A stretch of DNA of 64,000 nt from Sva-07 sp963752815 (lineage in GTDB: Bacteria; Actinomycetota; Acidimicrobiia; Acidimicrobiales; Ilumatobacteraceae), in assembly GCA_963752815.1 (NCBI GenBank), contig CAVVZI010000015.1, positions 372,001 to 436,000 on the forward strand, read 5' to 3'. Under the pieces are notes generated by a model, which was not told the DNA's origin, did not search any database, and saw only the letters and a list, made by a program, of their open reading frames with translations. Position 1 is the first letter of the stretch. Each line of letters begins with the position of its first letter. Position numbers and translations under genes: made by a program. This document shows positions 25,025 through 34,300 of this stretch, piece after piece.

Positions 25025-26595
25025 GCGGCAGCCTCCTCATCGTGGGATCCCTCGAGCATCAGTCGGCCGATCTGTTGCCGGTCCGCACCGGCGGCCGTGA
25101 CGATTCCGGCGATGTGCCCGTCGTGGAGGACGAGGATCCGGTCGGCGACCATCATCAGCTCGTCGAGATCCTCGGACACCATCAACACGCCGACGCCGGA
25201 CGCCCGTCGTTCGAGCAGCAGCTCCTGCGTCTCGCGCACCGAGGCGACGTCGAGACCACGGCTCGGGTAGGCGACGACGAGCAGCGAGACACCGTTGGCC
25301 GTGAACGCCCGGGTGAGCATCACCCGCTGCACGTTGCCGCCTGACAGCGAGTCGACCCGCCGGTCGAGGGCCGCCATCGACAGTCGTGTGCCGACGGGGT
25401 CGTCGGCGTACTCCCGACGGACCTCGGGCCAGTCGACGCCGAGGCCGCGGCGGGGCAACGGGCGGCCGTCGAGCACGAGGTGCTGGAGCACGGTGAGGCC
25501 GGGCACCACCGCGTCGCCGACGGGGTCCTCGGGCACGTCGATCGCGCCGGCCCGCAGCGCCACCTCGGGTCGGCCCCGGCTCATGTCCTCGCCCGCGATG
25601 TGGATCTCGCCCTCGATGACAGGACGGAGGCCGAGCACCGCTTCGAGCAGTTCGGTCTGGCCGTTGCCCGACACCCCGGCCACACCGAGGATCTCGCCCG
25701 ACCGGACCTCGAACACGGCGTTCTTCACGGCGAGGCGACCGTCGGTGCTGCGCACCGAGACCCCGTTGACCACGAGTGCCGGGCTGGTGCCGGCCGGTTC
25801 GCGTTCGGCCGGCAGCGGTGGCACGCTCTTGCCGACCATCCGCTCGACGAGTTCCTCGTCGGTCATCGTCGACGGGTGATCGCCGTTGACCACCATCTTC
25901 CCGCCGCGCAGCACGGTCACCCGATCGGCGATCGCCCGGGTCTCGCGGAGCTTGTGGGTGATGATCACGACCGCCAGCCCGTCCTGGCGCAAGCGATCGA
26001 TCACGCCGAGCAACGCCTCGACCTCCTGCGGGGCGAGGGCGCTCGTCGGCTCGTCGAGGATCACGATGCGCGACTCCGAGATGAGCACACGGACGAGCTC
26101 GACGATCTGGCGCTGCGAGAGGCTCAGGTTGCGGACGAGTGCGTCGGGATCGACGTGGAGGCCGAGCCGCTCCGCGGCCTCCACGACGCGTGCCCGAGCG
26201 GCTCCGGGGCGCATGCGACCGGAGCCCGTCGACAGCTCGATGTTCTCGAGCACCGTGAACGCCGGGACGAGACGGAGGTCCTGGAACACCATGCCGATGC
26301 CGTACTTGCGGGCGTCGTTGGGCGAGTCGATCCGGACGACCTCGCCGTCGATCCGGATCTCGCCCTCGTCGGGATGGTTGATCCCGTACAGGACCTTCAT
26401 CAGCGTGCTCTTGCCGGCGCCGTTCTCACCGAGCAGCGCGTGCACCTCGCCGGCGAACAGATCGAGGTCGACGTGGTCGTTGGCGGTCAGCGACCCGAAG
26501 CGCTGCGTGATGCCGCGGGCGCTCAACAGCGGAACCCGGCCATTCTCGGTCATGTCGGCACCGGTCATGTCGTCCACTCCGTTCTGGTCATCCAT
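25021..26595 (-). CDS. BMP-type ABC transporter ATP-binding protein (two fused nucleotide-binding domains)
   Basis: 524 residues. The first domain has Walker A GENGAGKST (about residue 55), signature LSLSQRQ and Walker B IVILDEPTSAL. The second has a degenerate Walker A (GVSGNGQTE) and signature LSGGNVQR, as in sugar/nucleoside ATPases of the YufO type. It powers uptake of the solute bound by the BMP lipoprotein. ATG 26595 overlaps the end of the regulator gene; ATG 26568 with GGAG 9 nt upstream is a good alternative. Both keep the whole domain. Confidence 0.92.
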   Translation of the reverse strand: MDDQNGVDDMTGADMTENGRVPLLSARGITQRFGSLTANDHVDLDLFAGEVHALLGENGAGKSTLMKVLYGINHPDEGEIRIDGEVVRIDSPNDARKYGIGMVFQDLRLVPAFTVLENIELSTGSGRMRPGAARARVVEAAERLGLHVDPDALVRNLSLSQRQIVELVRVLISESRIVILDEPTSALAPQEVEALLGVIDRLRQDGLAVVIITHKLRETRAIADRVTVLRGGKMVVNGDHPSTMTDEELVERMVGKSVPPLPAEREPAGTSPALVVNGVSVRSTDGRLAVKNAVFEVRSGEILGVAGVSGNGQTELLEAVLGLRPVIEGEIHIAGEDMSRGRPEVALRAGAIDVPEDPVGDAVVPGLTVLQHLVLDGRPLPRRGLGVDWPEVRREYADDPVGTRLSMAALDRRVDSLSGGNVQRVMLTRAFTANGVSLLVVAYPSRGLDVASVRETQELLLERRASGVGVLMVSEDLDELMMVADRILVLHDGHIAGIVTAAGADRQQIGRLMLEGSHDEEAAA

Positions 26596-27358
26596 CGAGC
26601 ACGCTCTTCGTGCGGCCGGCGAGCATGCGGACCATGGCGGACATCGCCCGGCCGGACGCGACACGCGCCGATTCGTCGATGTGCGCTTCGAGCCGTTCGA
26701 CCGTCGTGGCGACGCTTCCGTCGAGCAGGCCGTCGATGATCCCGAGGTGCTCCTCGACCGTGGCGAGGATGCGCTCCTCGGTGAGGAAGTCGTGGATCCG
26801 CACGATGCGGATCCGTTCGTTCACCGTGGCCAGGGTCTCCGCGAGGGCGGTGTTGCCGCTCGACATGGCCAGCCGGATGTGGAAGTCCTCGTCGACGAGC
26901 ACGAAGTCGGGGTCGGCGTGCTCAGCGGGATCGTCCTCGAGCGCTTCCCAGTCGCGGCGCAGGTCGAGCAGCGCCGCCCGGTCGTGCGTCACGGCATCGG
27001 CGTCCGTATCGATGGCAGGGCCGACCGTGCGCCGGACCGCGGTGAGTTCGAGCGACTTGCGGACCTCGTAGAGCTCGGCGATGCGATCCATGTCGGGGAA
27101 CGCCGGCTCGAAGCCGCCCTCGGGATGCCGCTGCACCAGGCCCTCGGTGTGCAATCGGGCGAGCGCCTCACGGACGGGGGTACGGGACACGTCGAGCATC
27201 GCGGCCAGCCGCTCCTCGCCGAGCCGGTGGCCGAAGGGGAACTCCCCGACGAGCAGACGACGCTTGAGCACGCGGTGCGTCGCCTCGCTGCGCGACGGCG
27301 CCGATCCTTCGGCTGTATACAGCACGGCATTCGGGGCTGTACGCCTCGATGTATCCAT
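26588..27358 (-). CDS. GntR-family transcriptional regulator, FadR/FCD subfamily
   Basis: 256 residues. The winged helix (about 25-90) has FGHRLGEERLAAMLDVSRTPVREALARLHTEGLV. The FCD ligand domain (about 95-240) has ELYEVRKSLELTAVRR, FHIRLAMSSGN and EEHLGIIDGLLDG, with the Asp/His pattern of metal-dependent effector pockets. It is first in the catabolic operon and probably controls it in response to the imported solute or a breakdown product. The start is uncertain: ATG 27358 is used, but a palindrome typical of GntR operators lies within the first 15 codons, so a later start is possible. Confidence 0.88.
   Translation of the reverse strand: MDTSRRTAPNAVLYTAEGSAPSRSEATHRVLKRRLLVGEFPFGHRLGEERLAAMLDVSRTPVREALARLHTEGLVQRHPEGGFEPAFPDMDRIAELYEVRKSLELTAVRRTVGPAIDTDADAVTHDRAALLDLRRDWEALEDDPAEHADPDFVLVDEDFHIRLAMSSGNTALAETLATVNERIRIVRIHDFLTEERILATVEEHLGIIDGLLDGSVATTVERLEAHIDESARVASGRAMSAMVRMLAGRTKSVLDG
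27313..27322. promoter_or_regulatory. perfect palindrome CTGTATACAG, candidate GntR operator
   Basis: A 10-bp perfect palindrome with the TGTATACA core known for FadR-subfamily GntR regulators. It lies at the extreme 5' end of the regulator gene. A related half-site (GCTGTAC) lies about 25 bp nearer the start. Autoregulation of the operon is inferred. Confidence 0.45.
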
Positions 27359-27538
27359 GGACGACGACCGTAAGACGAGCCGATTCCGACACGGTGTCCG
27401 GATTGTGAACGGCGTGCGACGAGCAGTTCTCCGTCATCGCGCGGTCGTCGTGCCGCCATCGCTCTCGCGGGACCGTGTCGATCGCAGGGCGTGGCGCCGC
27501 GGGCCGGCCGATAACATCTCGGGCTGCGCCACGAGCGC

Positions 27539-27614
<76 letters not shown>

Positions 27615-27736
27615 CAGAACACCACGAAGATGGGCAGAGAGCCACCCGAGGCTCGGTCCCAAGATCGAGTCCTCCCAGCACGTGGGGGAAGACCGCTGGC
27701 GCGGGAAGACCGCTGAACACGGTGACAATCGTCGCG

Positions 27737-27805
27737 GTGAACGTCACCTGGGGCATCGACGTTCACGACACCACCCTTGTCAACGTCCGCCCGTGGCGAC
27801 TGTGA
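27737..27805 (+). repeat. truncated copy of the STAS-gene 5' region (22-codon remnant)
   Basis: About 40 bp here (CGTCACCTGGGGCATCGACG and on to the CACGACACCACC) match 28420-28455, just before and into the STAS gene, with only a few changes. The frame from GTG 27737 reads a WGIDVHDTT-like start and stops after 22 codons. It looks like a decayed duplicate of the STAS gene start. Confidence 0.55.
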
Positions 27806-27840
27806 GCCGCACACGCGCGCCGGGTATCGGCGGGATGTAC

Positions 27841-28071
27841 TCAGGCAGAGTTGGGACCTTCGATGAGGAGTTCGTCGGGATCATCGACCGGGTCGCCTCC
27901 AGCCTCGACGGCAGCAATCTCCCCGGCCGTAGGCGGGCGGTGGTTCATGCCCGTGCGCGCCTGCTCTGGAAACTTCTCGGCCTGCCGCTCGAGCACCTCG
28001 TCGACCGTCGGTGGGTCGGTCACTGCGGCGTCCTCGACAGGTACCGCACCGTTTTCGCTGTAGTCGGTCAT
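27841..28071 (-). CDS. hypothetical acidic 76-residue protein
   Basis: ATG 28071 opens MTDYSENGAVPVEDAAV, followed by a predicted helix (VDEVLERQAEKFPEQAR), a conserved-looking NHRPPTAGEIAAVEAGGDP and an acidic C-terminus. There is no signal or membrane segment. Codon use is typical of the genome. No family is recognised. It lies alone between the tRNA and the STAS gene on the opposite strand. Confidence 0.6.
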   Translation of the reverse strand: MTDYSENGAVPVEDAAVTDPPTVDEVLERQAEKFPEQARTGMNHRPPTAGEIAAVEAGGDPVDDPDELLIEGPNSA

Positions 28072-28437
28072 CGATTGCTCATACCCAGCGGCCCGAGCCC
28101 GCACTCCGTTCGAGGGAATCCTTCTTCTGCTCGGAGCCGCCCAAATCGCGTTCGTGCGACCAACGGCTCCGATCGCTGACTCCGCGATCACCCGTTTGGG
28201 ATGATTTTCACCCGCACCCCTCAGTGGTCGGTGCGAGTCCTCCATACCCTTGCGCCGGGCGGCCGGCCATCCCGGAACATTTGTCGGAGGGCAGCTTGAT
28301 GTGCATCAGCGACGCTCGGACCGAGCGCCATCGGACGCACGCAGGCTCTACCGCGCGCTGCGCAGCGGAAACGCACCGTCTGGGCATCGGCTCCGGGAGA
28401 ACCGTCAGCCTCGGCGACCGTCACATGGGGTATCGAC

Positions 28438-28718
28438 GTGCACGACACCACCACCGTCGATCTGACCGGCGAGCTGGGCACCCTGACCGCCGAACGCGTT
28501 CGCAAACTCTTTGAAACAACCGCCGAGACGTCGGAGGCGTCCGTGGCGATCGACATGTCCGACGTGACCTTCATCGACAGTCGGGGGTTGTTGCTTTTCT
28601 CCGCACCCAGGATCGACTCGCCGAGCGCGGACTCCGCTGCCGAATCGTGAACCCCTCGAAGTGCGTACGACGCTTGTTCAACCTTCTCAGCCTCGAGGAC
28701 CGACTCCGCGGGCGATGA
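28438..28718 (+). CDS. STAS-domain protein (anti-sigma factor antagonist type); one-base frameshift in this sequence
   Basis: The N-terminal half reads VDLTGELGTLTAERVRKLF and VAIDMSDVTFIDSRGLLLF, the STAS core with the phosphorylatable DSRG serine. The C-terminal half (LRTQDRLAERGLRCRIVNPSKCVRRLFNLLSLEDRL) follows one frame over and is equally typical. One missing base near 28595-28599 explains it; corrected length is about 93 residues, normal for STAS. Such proteins bind anti-sigma kinases in stress signalling, but no RsbW-like kinase is nearby. GTG start; the exact start is uncertain. Confidence 0.72.
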
Positions 28719-28854
28719 GCCCGGTCGCACGCCCGGCGAGCGGGCAGGTTTACTGCAGGAGCGTCCGGTACGTCTTCGGCACGCTTCCCCATTGCGATGG
28801 GCGCGGCGGGCCGCACCTGGATTGCTCAGAGGAGGGGCGGGGTATTCGGCAGCG

Positions 28855-29589
28855 GTGATCAGTGATCCGACCGAACTTTGGCTGCTACGTCACGGTCAGA
28901 GTCTCGGGAATGTTGCTCGCGATCGCGCCCGGGACGAGCAGGTGGAGACTCTCGACATCGCTGAGCGCGATATGGACGTGCCGCTGTCAGATCTGGGTGT
29001 TCGGCAGGCCAAGGCGTTCGGCCGTTGGCTCGGCGCGCAAGAGCGTCAACCCGAGGTCGTACTCGCATCCCCCTATCTGCGGGCGGCCCAGACGGCCGGG
29101 ATTGCCCTCGAAGCGGCCGGGCTCGATCTGCGGGTTCACCTCGATGAGCGGCTGCGAGAGCGAGAACTCGGTGTGCTGGACCTCTTGACCAGCCACGGGG
29201 TCGCCACGCGGTATCCCGTCGAGGCCGAACGTCGCCGTCGCCTCGGCAAGTTCTATCACCGTCCTCCCGGAGGGGAGAGCTGGGTCGACGTTGCCCTGAG
29301 GATCCGTTCGTTGCGCGATTCGCTCGCGCGGGAGCATCTTGACAAGCGGGTACTGCTGGTCTCGCACGAGGTCGTCATCGTGATCTGGCGCTATCTCCTG
29401 GAGAATCTCGACGAGGCAGGTGCGCTGGCGCTTGCTCGCGAGCACCCAATGCCGAACTGTTCGCTGACCCGATACGTCACGAACGCCGATGACGAACTTG
29501 CGTTGGACCTTGACGCGTGGACAGCTCCGCTCGATGCGGCCGACGTGCCGGTGACAGAGGCTCACGATGCCCCCGTCGCCCCGCGCTGA
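28855..29589 (+). CDS. histidine phosphatase family protein
   Basis: 244 residues. The N-terminal catalytic motif is LWLLRHGQSLGN (RHG) at about residues 8-19. SPYLRAAQTAG (about 78) carries the second Arg, and VLLVSHEVVI (about 175) the second catalytic His. Together these define the phosphoglycerate-mutase-like phosphatase branch. Substrate unknown. GTG 28855 is used; an AGGAGGGG lies unusually far upstream (about 18 nt). The next gene overlaps it by 23 bp, so they form an operon. Confidence 0.85.
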   Translation: MISDPTELWLLRHGQSLGNVARDRARDEQVETLDIAERDMDVPLSDLGVRQAKAFGRWLGAQERQPEVVLASPYLRAAQTAGIALEAAGLDLRVHLDERLRERELGVLDLLTSHGVATRYPVEAERRRRLGKFYHRPPGGESWVDVALRIRSLRDSLAREHLDKRVLLVSHEVVIVIWRYLLENLDEAGALALAREHPMPNCSLTRYVTNADDELALDLDAWTAPLDAADVPVTEAHDAPVAPR

Positions 29590-30436
29590 ACCTCGCCGTG
29601 CCGTGGAGGCCGCCGAGGACCTCGACGCCGACCTGCTGCGCTCGTGGTCCCTGCCGGTCGAGTCGGACGGTGACAAGTACTCGCGTGGAACGGTGCTGGT
29701 GATCGGCGGGTCGGCCATGACACCGGGTGCGGTGCTCCTTGCCGGCCGCGCTGCGTTGCGGATGGGCGCCGGCAGACTGCAGATCGCGACCGTCCGCGAC
29801 ATCGCGATTCCGGTGGGAGTTGCGCTGCCCGAAGCCATGGTGCTCCCCTTCGACACAGTCCCCGACGACCGGGTACGCGAGTCGATCGGCATGGCAGACG
29901 CCGTCGTCGTGGGCCCAGGCCTCGTCGGCGATGACGTCGCAGCGATTGTCGACATCGTTCTGCGTGATGTGCGAACACAGAGCACTGTCGTGCTCGACGC
30001 AGCGGCGATCATGGTCTTCGGCCAGTTGAACCCAGTTCTCGTCGACCGCACGCGATCGAGGTTGGTGATGACACCCAACCGTCAGGAGGCACGCTCGCTG
30101 ATCACAGTGCCGTTCACCGTTGACGCCGACGTGCTCAGGGAGGGGGCGCGCACCACGGGGGCCGTGCTGACCTCGTTCGGAGACGTACACGCACCGGACG
30201 GCCGGAGGTGGCGGACGAGCGCGGAGACGCTCGGACTGGGCACGTCGGGATCGGGTGACGTGCTCGCTGGGCTGGTCGCCGGCGCAGCCGCGAGGTGCGC
30301 CGATCGTGCCCAAGCGGCATGTTGGGCGACCTTCGCCCATCTCGAGGCGGGCCGACGCCTCGAATCACGTGTGGGTCCACTGGGATACCTCGCCACCGAC
30401 CTGCTTGGCGAGGTGCCCACCTGTCTGCCTCGATGA
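29567..30436 (+). CDS. nnrD: ADP/ATP-dependent NAD(P)H-hydrate dehydratase
   Basis: 289 residues of the ribokinase-like YjeF C-terminal family: RGTVLVIGGSAMTPGAVLLAGRAALRMGAG near residue 40, DAVVVGPGL near 111, and the nucleotide-binding GTSGSGDVLAGLVAGAAAR near 225. It dehydrates the damaged cofactor NAD(P)HX back to NAD(P)H. The usual partner epimerase domain (YjeF N-terminal) is absent here, so the epimerase must be encoded elsewhere. It overlaps the phosphatase gene. Confidence 0.88.
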   Translation: MPPSPRAEPRRAVEAAEDLDADLLRSWSLPVESDGDKYSRGTVLVIGGSAMTPGAVLLAGRAALRMGAGRLQIATVRDIAIPVGVALPEAMVLPFDTVPDDRVRESIGMADAVVVGPGLVGDDVAAIVDIVLRDVRTQSTVVLDAAAIMVFGQLNPVLVDRTRSRLVMTPNRQEARSLITVPFTVDADVLREGARTTGAVLTSFGDVHAPDGRRWRTSAETLGLGTSGSGDVLAGLVAGAAARCADRAQAACWATFAHLEAGRRLESRVGPLGYLATDLLGEVPTCLPR

Positions 30437-30852
30437 TGCCTCGGGACCGGAGTCAGACGGAGAGGTCGCGGCCCGCTGCCTCACGCCTCGTCCACGGGGC
30501 ACGAGGCGACATCGAGGAAGCGACGCCCGTCACGCCTTGTCGACGTTTCGGGATGGGATCGCTGGGCATCACTGCGCCGTGATTTTCTCGATACTCGTGC
30601 ACCCTGCGCAATGGTTGATGACCATCCTCGAAGCATTCGACGTGGCGTTGATCGACCTCAACGGCGAGGACATCACCGACTTGGAACGACACGAAGGATT
30701 CGCCGGTCAGCAGTAGCGGTCGAGGTCACACCAACCACGAGTACACGTCATCCGCCGCCGTCCGGCCCGGGCCTGTGCGACTCCAGCCCCGCCGCCGACC
30801 TGCATCGATCGACGGCGGGCCGGTCCACGCGAGTAGTCCGATTTCTTTCGGA
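30437..30852. other. 416-bp stretch without a supported gene
   Basis: Short frames exist on both strands (for example about 32 codons from ATG 30619 ending at 30716), but none has a recognisable family or clear start signals. A small inverted repeat, TCCGATTTCTTTCGGA near 30838-30853, may terminate the minus-strand gene that ends at 30853. Confidence 0.5.
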
Positions 30853-31116
30853 TCAGCGTGTTGTCGTCGGGCGGTCGTCGTACGTACGAACGTCGTTACG
30901 TTTGCGGCCCGCCAGACCCGCCAAACCCACCAGGCCGAGCAGCCCGAGCAGACCCCAGTCGTCGAATCCGCTGTCGTCATTCTCGTCCACCGGGTTGTCG
31001 ATCTCCTCGACGTCGTTGGGGTCAGATGGGTTCGGTGGTGTCGTCGCCAAGACCGCCGAAACTGGAAGGACAGTGAGGGCGGCGGCCATGGCCGTCGCTG
31101 TAATTGTCTTGCGCAT
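30853..31116 (-). CDS. WGxxGxxG family surface protein
   Basis: 87 residues. The signal peptide (MRKTITATAMAAALTVLPVSAVLA) is followed by a short acidic region (DPNDVEEIDNPVDENDDSG), then WGLLGLLGLVGLAGLAGRKR, a WGxxGxxG stretch forming a C-terminal hydrophobic helix with a basic stop. This tripartite end is the pattern of protein-sorting C-termini described in cyanobacteria and others. ATG 31116 has GGGGAGAATC as ribosome-binding site. A dedicated sorting enzyme is not present in the window. Confidence 0.72.
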   Translation of the reverse strand: MRKTITATAMAAALTVLPVSAVLATTPPNPSDPNDVEEIDNPVDENDDSGFDDWGLLGLLGLVGLAGLAGRKRNDVRTYDDRPTTTR

Positions 31117-31362
31117 GTTGATTCTCCCCTTTGTTGGCCCCCGACACCGTTGTCGGGAGGGCGCAACGGCTACCCCGGTCCGTCCGAGCACAAACGCTCG
31201 AGCCCCCGCAAATTACGAACGGCGCCGACGCCAACCAGAGGGAGGGCGGGGATCGAATCCGCATGGACCTCCCGATCCGGCGATCAGCCCACGGCACCAA
31301 CTCATGAATTCGAAACTGCCGCACGGGTGCCGAGCACCACTCGCAGCCGGTGTGTCGCGCCG

Positions 31363-34300
31363 TCATCCCGAAGCGGGACGGAGGCTGCATCTGGGAGCAG
31401 GTTGCCCATCGAGCTCGATCGTGGCGATTCCAGTGCTCACGGCGTGCGGGTTCTCGACGACGATCTCGTAGGTGGCCGTGTGATAGCGGAATCGGATCTC
31501 GTAGCCGGGCCAGGTGGTGGGGATGCACGGCTCGATGCTGAGCTCGGTGCCGTGGAGATGGAAGCCCAGGATCCACTCGGTGCCGGCCTGATACATCCAT
31601 CCTGCGGCGCCGGTGTACCAGGTCCAGCCGCCGCGACCCGTGTGTGGCGACTCGCCGTAGATGTCGGCGGCCATCACATACGGCTCGACCTTGTATCGGT
31701 GAACGCCGGCGGTCGTGCTGGCGTGGTTGACCGGGTTGAGGATCGAGAACAGCTCGCCCGCCTTGTTGCCGTCGCCGAGGGCGGCGAAGGCGAGCACGGA
31801 CCAGATCGCCGCATGCGTGTACTGGCCACCGTTCTCCCGGATGCCGGGCAGGTAGCCCTTGATGTAGCCGGGATCGAGGTCACCGTGGTCGAACGGGGGC
31901 GTGAAGAGCAGCACCAGGCCGTCGCCGCGCCGGATGAGGTACTCGTCGACTGCGGCCATTGCCCGCTCCCCCCGCGACCGGTCGGCGGCGCCCGACAGAA
32001 TGCTCCATGACTGGGCGATCGAGTCGATGCGGCACTCAGCGTTGCTCGCCGAGCCGAGCGGTGTGCCGTCGTCGAAGTAGGCCCGCCGGTACCAGTCGCC
32101 GTCCCATCCCGTGATCCTCGAGCGCGTCCCGCAGGCTCTGCATGTGCGCCCGCCAGCGATCGGCACGCGCCGCGTCGTCACGCGACTCGGCGATCGTGAC
32201 GAAGGCGGCGAGCACGCGATACAAGAACCAGCCGAGCCAGACGCTCTCGCCCTGGCCCTTCTCACCGACGCGGTCGAAGCCGTCGTTCCAGTCCCCGGTG
32301 CCGATCAGTGGGAGCCCATGGGTACCGACGCCGAGACTGCAGTCGATCGCTGCTGCGCAATGCTCGTAGAGAGTTCCGCTCCGCGACGACGTTCCGGGCT
32401 CGAAGTACGCGTCGTGCTGATCGGGTTCGAGGAGTGGTCCATCGAGATACGGGATCATCTCGTCGAGGACGCCGTGGTCGACGGTGACCGTGAGGTAGCG
32501 GTCGACCGCGTACGGCAGCCACAACCGGTCGTCGGAGATGTGCGTGCGCACGCCGCGACCGGACGGCGGGTGCCACCAGTGCTGGACGTCGCCGTCGACG
32601 AATTGACGTCCCGCGGCACGGAGCAGGTGCTCGCGGGCGAGCTGACGATGAGGCACGATCAACGCGATCACGTCCTGGAGCTGGTCGCGGAATCCGTACG
32701 CGCCGCCCGCCTGGTAGAGCGCCGCCCGCGCCCAGAGCCGGCAGGCGAGGGTCTGGTACACGAGCCAGCCGTTGATCATGATGTCGAGTGCGCGGTCCGG
32801 CGTTCGGACCTGGATCGTCCCTTGGACGTCGTCCCACGTTCGCCCGATCTCCGCCAGCGTCGCGTTGTGGTCGGTGCCGCGGGCGTCCCGGATGAGTTCG
32901 ATTGCCGCCTCGCGCGTAGCGGCTTGTCCGAGCGCCACGACGATCTCGGTGCTCTCGCCTGCCGCCAAGGTGATGCTCGTCTGCAACACGGCGCACGGAT
33001 CGAGCCCGGCCCCGTCCGTCTGTTGGAGTTCGTGCCCGCGGGCGAGTCCCGCCGGCCGCTCGGGCCCACCGTTGCGGCCGAGGAACTCCGTGCGGTCGGC
33101 GGTCCAAGCCGTCTGCCGCCCGCCCATGTCCAAGAAGGCGACACGTCCGCGGAACTCGGCATTCCATGGGTTCGTCGCCAGCACCGCCTTCGTGGCCGGT
33201 TCGGATTCGGTGATGATCCACGGAGCGCCGGTGCCACGCGAGGTTCCGAGTACCCACTCGGCGTACGCGGTGACCGACAGGCGCCGAGGTCGCCCGGATT
33301 GGTTCGCCACGGTGAGCACGGACAGCTTCACCGGCGCGTCCGGCTGGACGAACTGGACGAGATCGAGCTGGACGCCGCTGTGGAAATGCTGGAAGCGGCT
33401 GTACCCGGCCCCATGGCGTGCGACGTACGTCGATTCGGGGCGTCGAATCGGTTGCGCGGTCGGACTCCAGACTTCGCCGCTGTCGTCGTCGCGCACGTAC
33501 AGCGCCTCCACCGGCGGGTCGCTGACCGGGTCGTTCGACCACGGCGTGAGCTGGTTCTCCCGGCTGTTGCCTGCCCAGGTGTAACCGGCCCCCGACTCGG
33601 ACACCTGGAACCCGAACGAGGAGTTGGCGATCACGTTCAGCCACGGAGCAGGGGTCGACTGGCCAGGGCCCGCGACGATGACGTACTCACGCCCGTCGTT
33701 GTCGAACCCGCCCAGTCCATTGAAGAACTCGAGTTGGGGCAGCGGCGGATGACGCTGGTCTTGGACGGATGGTGCCGGGACCGGAGTGGTCGCCGGCGAC
33801 CGCCGCGGGGTCTCGGTGCGCGGCCGTTCGAGACGGATGACCTGATCGGCCAGGCGTCCGTGACGGCTCAGCAGCACCAACCGAGCCGCGGTGAGGAGCA
33901 AGGTCCGGTCATCGGCGCTCAGCCGCTCGCCGCGCAGGACGAAGACGCCGCCGTGGCTCGGATGGCTCTGGTGGCCGAGTGTCGACTGGCTCGCTCGCAC
34001 CAGACTCTCCAGTGACTCGTGGAGGTCTTCGGCATAGGTGGCGCCGTGCTCGTTGACGATCACGACGTCCACGTCGAGCCCCTTCAGGCGCCAGTACTCG
34101 TGCGCCCGCAACAGCTGGCGCACGATGTCGACGTCGTCGAGTTGATCGATGCGGACGACCACGATCGGCAGATCCCCGGAGATCCCGTACGGCCAGAGTG
34201 CTGCCGCCCCGAGCCGGTTGCCGGCGAGCACGCTCTCGGGCGGCCGTAGCGAGGGATCCGAGTAGAGCAGCCTGTTGGCGAGTCGCTGGAAGACGTGCGC

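Noticed and set aside
30437..30720. Small coding gene after nnrD
   Set aside because: Frames are short, without start signals or a recognisable family.
31230..31320. Possible second tRNA on the minus strand (T-arm-like GCGGATTCGATCCCCGC)
   Set aside because: The T-stem has a closing mismatch, and no matching 5' acceptor or anticodon arm could be found. At best a tRNA relic.
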